In this document: in pieces, positions 11,961 through 23,980 of the stretch | Layout: each line of letters opens with the position of its first letter | Numbering within the stretch: position 1 is the stretch's first letter | Assembly: GCF_003265705.1 (NCBI RefSeq) | Contig: NW_020312968.1 | Coordinates: 5,774,162 to 5,838,161, forward strand | DNA: 64,000 nt | From: Callorhinus ursinus | Taxonomy: Eukaryota; Chordata; Mammalia; Carnivora; Otariidae | Direction of reading: 5' to 3' | Translations under genes and position numbers: made by a program | Notes under the pieces: model-generated | Database searches by the model: none | What the model was told of the DNA's origin: nothing | Seen by the model: the letters and a program-made list of their open reading frames with translations, nothing else

Positions 11961-14739
11961 TTTTAGTATCCTGGTGTAACTAACTGGGGCTAGTTCAAAG
12001 GAGGGAGAAATTTAAAAATGGAGATTTGCTACAAAGGGGCTCAGCAAAATGTAGAAGCAGCTGGTGGGTGGGTGGATGTGGAATCAGGAAGGGTATGTAT
12101 GTTGTTTTTCCAGTGGGACAAAACATAGAGTACTTTCAGGCTTTGGGGTAATAGTCTAACCAAAGAGGGGTACTACTTAAACCAAGAGGAAGAGAAAGGG
12201 AATATTTGTAGTATCAAAATTCCGGAGTATGCAAGAGAGTTTGGGATCGAGTACATAGGCAGAAGGACTAGTTTCATGTAGAGACAGACAAATCATGCAG
12301 TTTCAGGTAACTATGAGAAGATGCTATAATTTCCTATTTTGCTTATATTTTGTAATTGTGTATCAGGTGAACAGATGGATTAATTATAAGTGTTGGTTTA
12401 TCCCTCACTTCATTGTTGGTCCATGCATAGCCATCTTAATTTGTTGTTATTAAATTATTAATTAAAACAAATGGGAGTAAGAGTTTGGACCAAGCTAGAG
12501 GGTATCTAACACCAGAAAGAGGTTAAAGAAATTTAGAGAACTAAAGCTTAGAGAACTAAAATCTAATTTAAAGCATAAAGACTCTAAGAAAGATTTCTGC
12601 TGGAAAATGGAATTGATAGATTATCTGATATGCTTATATGTCATTTAGACCGTTCTCATCAAAGATGTACTCCCATTGTACTTAATACCTTTGTTTGCAT
12701 TTCAAAGCAAGAGGACAATACAACTCTTTTAGTGAGTTTGGATTCTGAATTATATTGTCTCCATCTCCTGACAAATTTTATTTTTAACTCATTGGCGGGT
12801 GGGGAGATGCCTTTAAAAATGGTATTGGTGATCATTGTGGGATCAATATCAGTTCTATAAACTTTATAAACTATAAACCAAGCAACAGTATTTGTTACAT
12901 TCCAGAAATGATTCCCTAATATAATCCACCCCCAATTTAGCAGAAAAGCCACCAAGAGAAAGTGACTCCTATGTAGAATATATTTTCATAGGTGGATTGG
13001 CTTTGTTGCAATTAAAATAATGATATGTAGATATATCAAAAAGGCATCTATGGATTAAAAAGGTTTTCCAACAATACACTGGCAAGGAACTCTGAAAAAT
13101 AAATCAAAAGTAGATAGTTAGGAAGTGACCTGAAACTTTCTTGAGTTGGGAGAAAAAAAAAAAAGGGTTGGAGAAAAAATTGTAACGTGGTGACACGCGT
13201 AATTGTAGAAAACCTTGAACAGATTAGAGGCAATTATGGCTTTTGTCATTCCATGAGATTCCATATATCTAAAATTCAGTGATCTAAACTATACTGAAAC
13301 TTGATGACAAAAATAAAACAGAATTCTCAAAATTTACCAAATCTCTTATCTCAGTCTCTGAATGTATTGCCACTGAGTATACCACAAACCCAAATCATAA
13401 TTGAAGGTAGTTGAGCAAAAAGAGCTTTTAAATGAAACTCATGCATTTAGCCAGACATTTTTATTTAAAGAACTCAGAAAATTACAAATAATTTTCAGGG
13501 CCTCTATTGTATTATCCATTCCGTAGACAAAAAACACTGAAGCTTCTTTTATAATAGTGCTGACATGAGTGTGTAAATTATAATACTACTAGTAGTAATA
13601 ATACAGGTTTGGTTAGTGTCCAGACATTTGGCATCATCTGAGGCAGATCTCAGAAGAACAGGGAAGCATTACACTGAGTTTTGGTCATCTGTTTTAAATA
13701 ACTTATAATTTAATTTGACTTAACCAAAAGAACATTTCAATCCTGTCATTAGCAAGAAAAAGAGACAAATATGACACAGAATGACATCTGTGTAATTCTT
13801 GATAGTGGTTAAGAAACTTAATTAAAATTCTTAACTATACAGAAATTAAGATCATAGAAACAATAGAAATCACCGAGAAACAATATGTGTGCAAAAAAAT
13901 TATTCAGATCTTTTTGCCTTGCTAATGTTTTAGTGTATAATAAAAGATGATGTTCTACCCATGCTTTTTCTCTCAGAATTGTGACTCTACTATGTCTACC
14001 CCTCAACAATTGTTTCTTTCATTTTCACTGTACTGAACTAATATATATTATTTGTGTGTACCTGCAACATATGTACATCAGGAATTAGTAGTCAGTTATC
14101 CACCTTTTGAAAAATGTTTGATAAACTTTATAATTGTAATAATATATAAAATTAATATATAAGTTATCAAAGGTGTATAAGATAATGCTATACAAATAGA
14201 AAATTATAAACTAAGAACAGTTCAGATGTAATAGTATATTTTATTTAGCTTTATTTCTTATGGAACAAAATGAGACTCATTTTGGACAAATAATAGATCA
14301 ATAGATACTACATATCATGTAGTGCTAATAGGTATTTTAACTCCTATTTGGGAGACACGTTTAATGCATCTCCTAATAACCAAGTATGGAATAATAGGAT
14401 GTGGCAGTATCTTCTTAAGTAAAAACAAAACAAAACACTGTTTGACTGCAACTGTAAAATGGTAGCCCACTAAGTAATGTGTTAAAATACTTCATTAGTA
14501 TAATCTATTAAGAGAGATAAAAAAAAGAAATAGGATCTCTTTTGAGATCCATTTTCCTCTCCTTAAGTTTGCTTCAGTGGAACAGACATAGCTAAATATT
14601 CTCAGACAGGTTTAGTTGATCTCCTTATATTTGCAATACAATATATTCAGTTGTTGGAGATACTTGTGGAGAGAATAGCAGTGTTGTAAACTCTAGTGAG
14701 GTGGCAAGCTTCAGATGGTCAGTACAATGATGAATATAC
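11961..14739. other. No gene recognised; unique AT-rich DNA
   Basis: No repeat family or coding pattern identified. It contains A-rich runs (for example 13151-13163). Minus-strand frames at 12659-12955 and 13818-14009 have no recognisable content. Confidence 0.4.
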
Positions 14740-14862
14740 CAGTGGTTCTTTCTCTGCGTTGGCTGCACATTAGAACTGGCTGTGTCTGGTATGATTTGTA
14801 AAGACCAATTGCCTGGGTTCGACCCCCAGGGATTCTGACTTAATTGGATTGGGAACCAGCCA
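14740..14862 (+). mobile_element. hAT-Charlie MITE (MER20-like)
   Basis: It begins with cagtggttctttctctgcg and continues with gcacattagaactggctg and ccccagggattctgactt, in the order of a MER20-type nonautonomous hAT element. It ends near ggattgggaaccag. Family choice within hAT-Charlie is uncertain. Confidence 0.6.
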
Positions 14863-15904
14863 AGACAAATATGTTTTGCATGCTGAGTTAGTCACTGGCA
14901 AGTAGCTACTTTTAATAACCCCATTTTTTCAAGAAAAAATAAAAATTAAAGAAAAGAACCCTTAAATCATATAGCATCGGAAAATTTACAACATGGTTTA
15001 ACAAGGTGAAGTTAGAACACGGATCTACTAAATCTATTAAATGTTTTTTATTTAGGTAAATATGCAAATTGTTAAAAAGAAAACCATATGTATGTCTTTA
15101 AACTGTGAGCTAAAACAGTCACACCAAAGGTTTTATAATATGCTTTTAAGAAATTTATGTAGACATCAAATTAAAAACTTCCCAAACGGCCCCCTTTCAA
15201 AGATATGGTTAAATTATTATTTTATTTTGCTTTCTTAAATACCCTGCTCCCAAAACCAGCTACTTGAACTGACCCAATTCTCTTGCCATAATTTTACCTT
15301 TCTCCATGTAAAGGTATCTTTGAAGGTAATTGCACGGATCACTCCCAGAAGGTTTACTGAACTGTTTCCCCACTTTGCCCATCAAATGAGGTTCAATTAC
15401 ACTCAACAGGAGGAATAGGTATGTGTGTGGTTTGGTACCCAAGCAAACAATACTTACGACATCAATTGCTCCCTTGGCTTGGGCAAATGGTGGGCAAAAG
15501 TATGCAAAATAGCTATCAGCTTTCAGTGAGCTGGGAGGCCTAGCATTTGCTCAGTCACCTTGTCATTTACCTATTTCCAGAGTCACTAGATGATGATAAG
15601 GTGTTTAAAGAACCATGCTTCTAACCTTTTTCTCTAAATTAGATTCTCAACAGAGTAGAGGTGAAGGTGGATCTATCGAAATCACTCGAATATAGGTATC
15701 CTTTTTTCTTTTAATACAAACTCAAAGTCCTCTTTAGCAAACATCTATTTAATCCTTAAATATGTCACCCTTGTTTCTTAGGCAGCCAGATTGTGAGGAG
15801 TAAGATGATAACAACTGTACCACAACATTTAAATCACTCTACGAATTCTAGTGACTGGATTTTTTAATGTGAGCTCTGAACACACTTTCCTATATAGTAA
15901 GTAG
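14863..15904. other. No gene recognised; unique DNA, possible conserved stretch
   Basis: No repeats recognised. 15470-15600 is less AT-rich and looks like intact unique sequence, but conservation cannot be judged from one sequence. Confidence 0.35.
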
Positions 15905-16075
15905 GCATGGGAGTTAGACAGTGTCTATATTCTAATCATGACTTGACCTCCATGAACCCCAGTCCTTTATTGCAGTGATGGAGAAAACAGTATCTGCTAT
16001 TTAGGAATGTTTTAGGAACCAAAAAAGTAACATCTATGAAATGTTAGGTCCACAACAGTTACTTAGAATATATTA
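15905..16075 (+). mobile_element. MIR SINE remnant (weak)
   Basis: The order of text (ttctaatcatgacttgacc, then ccccagtcctttattgcag, then gttacttagaatat) loosely follows the MIR core and 3' half. Divergence is very high. Confidence 0.35.
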
Positions 16076-16373
16076 GTCCTCAACTCTCTCACTTTGCACC
16101 AAATTCTAGGGAAATGTATAGGGAACCTGGACAGGGACACGCATGGAATAGGATCTACTATGGGCATCATTGAGTCTTACAGGAAAGCAGAATCATACAA
16201 GTTGAAAGGTCTGCTTACAAATCATTGGTGACTGGTCCCGTTTTCCAGAGTAGGGATTAAAAGCATAGTTATAACAAGAGTTCAGTCCTCCCATCTGCTA
16301 TGCCATTTAGAAAAAGTGTTCTTGACACCGAAACTTACCTTTTTTTTTTGTAAGAATGCTTCAAAACAATGTT

Positions 16374-16521
16374 TATTTTTTTTTTTTTAAGATTTTATTT
16401 ATTTGACAGAGAGACACAGCGAGAGAGGGAGCACAAGCAGGGGGAGTGGGAGAGGGCAAAGCAGGCTCCCCGCGGAGCAGGGAGCCCGAGGCGGGGCTTG
16501 ATCCCAGGACTCTGGGATCAT
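16374..16521 (-). mobile_element. Can-SINE with 5' end replaced by telomeric repeats
   Basis: The plus strand is an antisense Can-SINE: T-rich tail, aagattttatttatttgac, gcacaagcagggggagtgg, cggagcagggagcccgag, and the ctgggatcat block. The remaining ~50 bp of the tRNA-related head (the part ending in gccacccaggcgccc in other copies here) is missing. At the break the sequence changes without a gap into CCCTAA repeats. No target-site duplication was found. Confidence 0.9.
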
Positions 16522-16563
16522 ACCCTAACCCTAACCCTAACCCTAACCCTAACCCTAACCCTA
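16522..16563. repeat. Interstitial telomeric sequence, (CCCTAA)~7
   Basis: Forty-two bases of perfect vertebrate telomeric repeat: six full CCCTAA units (from 16523) and a partial seventh. It sits exactly at the truncated 5' end of the SINE. Read on the minus strand, TTAGGG units run from the right flank (ending aaaaggt) into the SINE. That polarity fits telomerase extending the 3' end of the right flank during break repair, not extension of the SINE cDNA. Confidence 0.97.
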
Positions 16564-16829
16564 CCTTTTATAAATATTTAACAACTTACTGAGTTGTAGG
16601 AAAAGCATTACCATATCTGAGTCTATCACCTCTACTAAATAAAGCCAAAACGTTACATTAGCAAGGTTGGTCTGGACATAGGTTGGTACAAAGATGTTTT
16701 CATGACTCTAGACTCAAGATGTGACTAATCTGTGGTTGGTTCTTTTTACTGTTGATGATCCTTTTCTTTAAAAATAATAATAATTTATATAGAAGTAGTA
16801 GTGTTAACTCTAAAATTTCTGAAAACTTT

Positions 16830-17600
16830 TCTTTTTTAGAATTACAAAAATACAAAAGGAAAATATTACAAACATATATCCCTATGACCAAAAATTAACT
16901 GTCATATTTGCATACTTTTCTAGTGTTTTTAAATAGAAAGATAGACAGATATATACATATAGTATATCTAAATCCCCTTTTATTGCCACTCTAAATCCAA
17001 ATCTCCTTCCCTCTTTCCAGAGAATCCTTACCATGGAGTATACTTAAACCCTTCCAATCCGTTTTAAGTGCTAAATACATTCATATTTTACATATATATT
17101 ATATGTGTGCATACTCATAAGTAATGTTATTTGGTTTTTTGACTTTGCATATTCATATTATGTAAATAGTTTAAACCTTCATCTACCATTCTACATATTA
17201 CAGTTTAACTCAATATTACATTTTGAAATCTCTTACATGGATTGAATTGACTGCTTGATTGTGCTGTATACTATTCCATTTTACATGTGCTAAATTTTAG
17301 TTATGCATTTATCTAATGATGAGGATTAAACTTTTTTATTATTAAAGACTTTATTCCTGGTAATGTCCTTATAAAATACAGACCTCCTTGTTCACATGTG
17401 GGAGAATTTCTCAATAATATAAAGTCAGAAATAGAATTGGTATATCATTCAAAGAGCTATGAGCTCTATGTTATTATTTCAATATCTTTGAAAACTTGTT
17501 ATAGTTAAATTTGAATTACACTTCTTTGTAATATGTAAAACTTAGATTTCTATTTTACTGAATTTAGTAAAATGTCACCCAAAGATACCTGGGGATACCC
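16830..17600 (-). mobile_element. L1M-type LINE-1 3'UTR, antisense
   Basis: The plus strand follows the reverse of an old L1 3'UTR: ctgtatactattccatttta, catttatctaatgatgagg, gtgggagaatttctcaataa and agtcagaaatagaattgg occur in the expected order. Highly diverged. Confidence 0.6.
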
Positions 17601-18019
17601 ACAGGTACTTCAGAAATAATGGGAATTATCTTGAATCTTCACTAAGTTTTCTAGTTCCATTCACAAGGTCATACGTAATTTTTTGACTTTATTTCTAACA
17701 ATGATGGTACATCCTTGTACTTTGACTTTGGAAAGTAATACCCATAACTATGTTTCAAGGTTAAGTGTATGAGACTCTTCAGCTTATTTCAAAATAGAGA
17801 TTGGAAATCTAAGAACAAATTAATGCTTCTAAACATGTGCAAAGCCTATAACATTGAGGAAAACTAAGCTTCCATGTTTATTCATTTCACATATCATCAG
17901 GCTTTACATCTTAGTTAAAATATTAAAATTATACTGAGCCCCAGTTTGCTCATGATTCTTAATATTTAATATTTTAGAATTATCTTTATCCTATTTGGTC
18001 TTTAAGCCGCTGAGGATGT
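17601..18019. other. No gene recognised; unique AT-rich DNA
   Basis: Nothing recognisable beyond A/T-rich runs. Confidence 0.4.
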
Positions 18020-18190
18020 ACTGCATTCAATTACTATGCCAAGATCTGAGTAGGCAATATAAGTATTCCTAGGATGTGGTCACTGACCTTAATGAAACTT
18101 ATTGTCAAATGGAGAAGAAAGATGCCTTTATAAATAAAGGCAGGGAGAAAATAAAGATAACGTTAAAGAAAAAAAAGTACATACTGTAGG
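18020..18190 (-). mobile_element. L2 fragment, antisense
   Basis: The stretch containing gatgtggtcactgaccttaa and gaaacttattgtcaaatgg resembles the reversed L2 3' end. Short and diverged. Confidence 0.4.
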
Positions 18191-19291
18191 CGGAGGATGA
18201 AATAATCCTGAACAGGCAGACAGATGAGAGCCATGCACCTACTTGTCCCACGCACTCTTACAGGTGAGATCCTTAGTCTCTAAGATGCAAAAACAGGTGC
18301 ACAAGTCTCCTGGGACAGGAATAATGTAAGAAAAGTGCTTTTTATCAAAGTGCCAGCTGAGCTTTTAAAAAATTTTAAAAAATTAGCTCAAGTTGCCTAT
18401 CTACAGTTTGGCATTTTAGGGAGTAAAGCACAACAATGATGATGGTGGTTTTTCCATGAGAGCCAAAGGAGATTTAAAGACTTTGTTAATATCTTGTCTG
18501 AGCTGCCTATTTTTGGAATTTTGACTTAAAATAATTCAATTCTGTGCTTCCGGGTTCTTATGTTTGAAAATTTTAAATAATTTTCTTGATGGGTAGATCA
18601 TATCAATTGAAATGACTCATAGTTATAAGGGGATACAGGTTTCCGTAGGCTTTCTCTCATCCACATCACCAGATTGCAGTTTCAGGAAGTAAGATTACTC
18701 CTTTACCTTAATATTCCAGGAGCTACGGGATGGTATTTGTGCCAATATCCCCGATGGATTGGTAGATACTGTTTGGGCAGATGTATTTCGCGTTCAGTCA
18801 TCATCAAAGAAAGGAAAAGAGCAATTTACTTTACATGTCCATGAACACCTGTGGAAGACCATATGACATTTTTGAATATCGAATGAAGTCATTTTGAAGT
18901 GTAACACTTTAATGAATAGCAAATGATTCTATGATGAGAAGACCCTCAACATTATTTCGTCTAATTCTGTTACGATACCATGCGTGTTTATCAATAGCAT
19001 CTGCATATTGTAGGCCATAAAGAAAATTTTGTGATTTTCAAAGTAGATTATGAGATACACTCTATGCTCTGAGATTGTGACTGTGAAGCTAGTATTTCTG
19101 TGCACATTTGATTCACCCTCTAGGAAACAAAGGACATTTATATAGCAGGATTGAGTAGAATGAACATATCCCAACATTTCCATAATTCTGACAACAGTGC
19201 AATGTAATTTTATATTGCCTAATGCCTTCATCCTATCACCCATTCTGTACTGTTGTTTTATTTTAGGGAACACTTATTTTCCTATTTTTTT
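18191..19291. other. No gene recognised; unique DNA
   Basis: A 114-codon minus-strand open frame at 18929-19273 has no recognisable domain or splice context. 18600-18900 is relatively balanced in composition and may be worth a conservation check. Confidence 0.35.
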
Positions 19292-19307
19292 TCCTCTCCT
19301 TAGTTTT

Positions 19308-19498
19308 TTTTTAAAGATTTTTTAATTTATTTGACAGAGAGAGACACAGCGAGAGGGAACACAAGCAGGGGGAGTGGGAGAGGGAAAAGCAGGCTTCCTC
19401 CTGAGCAGGGAGCCCGATGTGGGGCTCGATCCCATGACCCTGGGATCATGACCTGAGCTGAAGGCAGACACTTAACGACTGAGCCACCCAGGTGCCCC
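19308..19498 (-). mobile_element. Can-SINE (full length)
   Basis: Antisense Can-SINE from T-rich tail to gccacccaggtgcccc head. It is flanked by the duplicate tcctctccttagtttt (19292-19307 and 19499-19514), a perfect 16-bp target-site duplication. Confidence 0.95.
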
Positions 19499-19514
19499 TC
19501 CTCTCCTTAGTTTT

Positions 19515-19913
19515 AAAGTAATTTGATAGAAAAACAGTGGAGTGAATATTGTTGGGTTAAGAAAATACAGAATGGAAAATTAACTGAAAACTTGAGGAAT
19601 TGTCTAAATGATGAAAAATTAAGCGTAAAGTTATTTACTAGAGAAGCACACAAATGATAGAGACTTAAGAAGAGAAGCCAATAAAAAAGAGAATATGTGA
19701 ATGCAGTTTCAAAAGGGTAAGAAGAGAGAGAAACACTCTTAACTGCCTCAGCTTGGTTTGGTTATCTCTTCATCATCAAAGCAAATTAGATAACGGGCAT
19801 AAAAATGGTTTGAAAAATAGCAGAAACTTTCAGTAGGTTAGTACAATAATTACCAAATTCTGCTTTCAAACAGAAAAGAAAATATGCCAACCTTTCACTT
19901 AAACAGCATATTA
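19515..19913. other. No gene recognised; unique AT-rich spacer
   Basis: Spacer between two oppositely oriented SINEs. No features seen. Confidence 0.4.
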
Positions 19914-19927
19914 GAACAAATACTAGG

Positions 19928-20122
19928 GGTGCCTGGGTGGCTCAGTCAGTTAAGCGTCTTCCTTCGGCTCAGGTCATGATCCCAGGTCCTGGGATCGAGT
20001 CCCATGTTGGGCTCCCTGCTGAGTGGAGAGTCTGCCTCTCCCTTTGCCTGCCACCCCCCCCCCCCGCTTGTGCTCTCTCTCTCTCTCTCTTTTTCCCCCT
20101 AAAATAAATAAATAACAATCTT
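19928..20122 (+). mobile_element. Can-SINE (full length) with C-run
   Basis: It runs from gggtgcctgggtggctcag to an aaataaataaat tail and carries a 12-C run near 20055-20066 followed by CT repeats. Flanks duplicate gaacaaatactagg (19914-19927) and gaacaaatcctagg (20123-20136), with one mismatch. Confidence 0.92.
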
Positions 20123-20136
20123 GAACAAATCCTAGG

Positions 20137-20434
20137 TTTTAAGCTTTTCAAATTCTGTACTCTGTGCATAATACTCTATTTTTGTTTTACAATATGCAAG
20201 AGCTCGGTTTCCAGGTTCCCTTGCTAGTACAGAGATGCTCATGGAGAGAATTAAATGAGGTATCGTGCAAGAACTCAGCACAATGTATATGAGGATACTT
20301 CACGGACACATTGGTGTGTGACACACACATACAGAATTACTTAATTCAGGTTGACTATAACTATAATCTTGTTCTAAATTGTATCATGGAATGACAAGGT
20401 AAATATAATGAAGTCACATGAGCAGAAGTTAGTA
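20137..20434. other. No gene recognised; unique DNA
   Basis: Spacer between a SINE and a MIR. No features seen. Confidence 0.4.
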
Positions 20435-20545
20435 ATTTGGGATTGCCTGGGTTACCATGACATGATTTCATTACTTTGGGCAAGTTGCTGAATTGCTTTG
20501 GGCATCAGTAACCTCATTTGTAATATTATCATGTTATTCTAAACA
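20435..20545 (+). mobile_element. MIR SINE remnant
   Basis: It has ggattgcctgggttaccatg, tttgggcaagttgctgaatt and cagtaacctcatttgtaata in the order of the MIR body. Confidence 0.7.
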
Positions 20546-20919
20546 GGTTGAATAACCGGCAACCTATAAACTTTATCATGGCCATAAACAACTTCACCTT
20601 GTTTGCTTTGTTTAGCACCCACAATGTTTAATTCTTTAATTCATTGCTGATTTTTCAGATATAAATGGTTTCGCACAGAATCTAATTTCCTTTTATCAGA
20701 AACTGGATGAGTTGACCATACTGTGCAGGCATTTCTGTGCAGGTAACAATTAACTAGGTAGAAGTTGCCCCTTTAGAAGAGGCGAGAACTCTCTTGTTGG
20801 CCATAGTCCCTATTTTACCATTTAGTAAGGACTTTGTCTCACACTTACCCGCCACTTGGATCTGAGCCCTCTACCTCTTAAATGTGCTTCTCTTGGTCTA
20901 AATGATATGTGAAGTTTCC

Positions 20920-21040
20920 ATGAATGCTAGCATCATCTGTGAAACAGAGGAAACCCAGTCTCTTAGAATTGTGATGATTAAAGCAGATCAGGTGTGCAAG
21001 TCACCTAGCAGAGTTTCTAGCACATAGGTTCTCATTAAAA
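20920..21040 (+). mobile_element. MIR SINE remnant, 3' half
   Basis: The text catctgtgaaacagagg, gtgatgattaaagcag and gtttctagcacataggt follows the MIR 3' half. Confidence 0.45.
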
Positions 21041-22714
21041 AGAATTCTTAAGGAACCAGTCACACTTGGTCCTATAGACTACTTGAGTAAGTTAGCAGCA
21101 GAAGGGATGCACAATCAGTAAGCTGGACTGCTGAACAAAACCCCAGAGAAATAGATTGCATATCCTATTTAACAAGAAACCAGAAGGCCAGTGTGTGAGT
21201 TACCTTTTATTTGCTACCTGTAAGACCTGCAGAGAGTTGCTTAACCAATCTGAACCTCAAAAACAAAACAAAACCCCCAAAACCCCTAATAACTATCCAT
21301 TCAAATGCTCTTTTAAATGTTAGTTCCTAAGATTCATGAAAAATTTTAAATTTATTATTTGAGTGCTCTATTATTTTTGCTATCCAAGCAAGAATAAAAC
21401 ATTACTATAGTAAAGTTGGTGATAGATGCCATGACAAAAATTTAACTGAAAAATTTAAACTGCTTTGACTCTCAATGTACTAGTTACGTTAACAGCATGA
21501 TTTTCAGCTTACTGTGGCTTGCATCATATGCACTGACAATAATATTTAATACCACCTGACAAAGTATCGACTAATGTTAAAATAAACTTTCTACCTTTGT
21601 CTTATATGTTAACACAGATCCTGCCCAAGCAAGAAATCCAACCATAATTTATTAGCTGCAGACTTTAGCAGTAGCCCCCAGTGACCATGAAAACATAAGA
21701 TGATGCCAACAAGGTCAGAATACATAAAGATATATGCCAAATTTGGTTGGCTAATGTGCTATTGTGAGGAAAGGCCTTAAGATAATGAGTTTTCAGGTCT
21801 GTAAATCTCACTGTAGAAAAACCCCATTATAATGTTACCTCTCAGAATTCTGTTCTTGGCATATAATGCAATGAGTAAAATGTCATGAAATACTAGATTT
21901 TGGTGAGAAAAAGAAATTAAAAAACCCACACATAATTAAATCATTAAATTCATTGTGCAAACTGAAAACATCTAAAATAGCAGATCATAGGATTCTGGTA
22001 TCTTTGTTTAGATGGAAGAGGGCATATTACAATAATGACTTTTGAGTTTATGGGTTTTTTTTTTTACAAAATATATATGTATATAATTTATAGCATTTTC
22101 TTTAGAATGGAGGCAAACGATCACTGAGCAATTGCATTTATATTTGCTCATATCAATCCATGAAATTAAAACATTAAAAAAGAGTAACATACATACATGA
22201 GATATTTGCTCAGCATATTCCCATGAGGATGTTGTTGATTTGTTTTAAAATAGTGCTTTATGGTCTTTATTCACCCAGGTAAAGGATAACAGCATCATAT
22301 ATGCTGCTGAGTCAGGGACAAAGTAAAAATCAAGGTCATTTTTCAGCCTGTGTTTCCTAGCATGTCAATTACTCTTTTGCTTTGACACAAACCAGTCAGA
22401 GCTTCAGTGCACAGCCTGGGATCATGGGCACCCACTCAGTCTTAGCCTGCAGGCTGCTGTCTGGAAAACCATCTCTTTTTACCCTGTTTGTAGTCAATAA
22501 AACCCATGAGCAGTTTTTAATTAGAAAATGAAATATTTAAATTTAAGTTACTCTCAATTGTTATTATACCAAAAACATGTTTTTTTAAAGTCTAGAAATC
22601 TAAAAGGCACATTTTTACTCTCTCCCAAAGTTAACATTTTTTAATGAATAAGTAACATCTTGGGTTCTTATTTCAGACTCTACCAAAATATTACATTAAG
22701 GTCAGGTGACAATA
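21041..22714. other. No gene recognised; unique DNA with a possible conserved block
   Basis: No repeats recognised. 22250-22510 is balanced in composition and free of visible repeat decay, so it is a candidate conserved non-coding element. The rest is AT-rich. Confidence 0.4.
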
Positions 22715-23060
22715 ATCATTGTGAGCATCTCTTGAACATTATCATGTGTAAGGCTCTGTTTTAAGAGCTTGAGGTACACATATTGATTTAACATTGATTA
22801 AATGTTTAATATTTATATGTCATATATTTTACATATTTATATAATTGATATTTAATTTTTATTATATCATACATTATATCATTATATAATAATTGATAAG
22901 TCATATTATCAAATATAATTTAATCTTCAAAGCAGCTTAAATGTAGTCACAATTTAAATCTCCATTTTGCACGTGAGGCCAGTAAACAATGGAGAAGTTA
23001 CTATAACTTGTTTAAGTCATACAGAGGCTAAGTGGTGAAATTGAGCTACCCACACTGTCT
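22715..23060 (-). mobile_element. MIR SINE, antisense, with AT-rich interruption
   Basis: Left part (gagcatctcttgaacattatc, taaggctctgttttaagagc) and right part (ccattttgcacgtgaggcc, cttgtttaagtcatacagag) are the two halves of a reversed MIR. About 120 bases of TA-rich sequence (22795-22915) separate them. Confidence 0.65.
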
Positions 23061-23240
23061 TCTCCTAGAAGCAAGCCTTTGCACACAACATTGCATCTTC
23101 ATTTTTCCAGGAACAAAAACAAGCAAACCAAAAATACTGAAACACTAATTAATGAGCTCAGGTGAGCAGTTTAAAGAACAGTCCAAAGCCACCATTGGGA
23201 ATTATATGTTACATTTAGGATCCCACAGTAATTTGCATTT

Positions 23241-23322
23241 CCTTCCTTCCTCCCTCCCTCCCTCCCTTCCTTCCTTCCTTCCTTCTTTCCTTCCTTCCTT
23301 CCATCCATCCATCCATCCATCT
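23241..23322. repeat. (TTCC)n / (CCCT)n / (CCAT)n compound microsatellite
   Basis: Tandem ccttcctt, ccctccct and ccatccat units, about 80 bases. It explains the low-complexity open frames on both strands here. Confidence 0.95.
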
Positions 23323-23744
23323 TTTTCTACACCCCCCCCTTTCCTTCTTTCTCCCCCTCCCAGAGGAAAAGTCATTTGTAAATTACTCCTCTCAGCATGC
23401 TTTTGCATTTCAGGTCACAGTGTTCAATGCACCACAGAGATAAAAAGACAACTCTAAATTTTCAATTATTGCATTTAAATATATCTGTTCTGAATTCCAC
23501 TAGAATCCCTGCCTCGTAGTGAATTTAGAGGAGCTTTTTACTAGACGGGGAAAAAATTCACTTCAAGCTTGTATTAGTATAGTGTTGCCTGTTTACTTTG
23601 TTTTAGGGTTTTCACAGTAGGATACATCAGGGAAGGGAATGTTTTGTCCCTCTCCTCATTTCCATTCAGATCTTCTAACATATAATAACACTGGAGGAGT
23701 TGAGTGATTCTAAAATAAAGTTACCATTGAGAAGGATGGTAGTG
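23323..23744. other. No gene recognised; unique DNA
   Basis: Spacer between a microsatellite and a MIR. No features seen. Confidence 0.4.
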
Positions 23745-23980
23745 GGGGTACATCACAGATTCTGATGTGAGACTACTGGGGTTGAAGATCTTGCTCACCT
23801 ACATAAACTGCCTAATGGCTCTGTGCCTCAGTTTCCCCATCACATGTAAAATGAGAATAATAGTATCTGCCCCTAAGGATTCTTAAGAAGATTAACGAGC
23901 TAATCCATGTACTGTGTTGTGGCATTTAGTAGACTCTTTATTAGGGTTCATCGTCATTATCAACATCATCGTCATCATCA
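23745..23980 (+). mobile_element. MIR SINE (near complete)
   Basis: It includes ctctgtgcctcagtttcccc, aaaatgagaataatagtatc and a tgtggcatttagtagactc 3' end, the classical MIR order. It ends in a degenerate ATC trinucleotide tract (23948-23980). Confidence 0.8.

Noticed and set aside
16522..16563. Considered a chromosome end
   Set aside because: Only about seven units, flanked on both sides by ordinary interspersed sequence, so it is interstitial.
23152..23457. Pro/Ser-rich frame (+) and Lys/Gly-rich frame (-)
   Set aside because: Translation of the TTCC/CCCT microsatellite.
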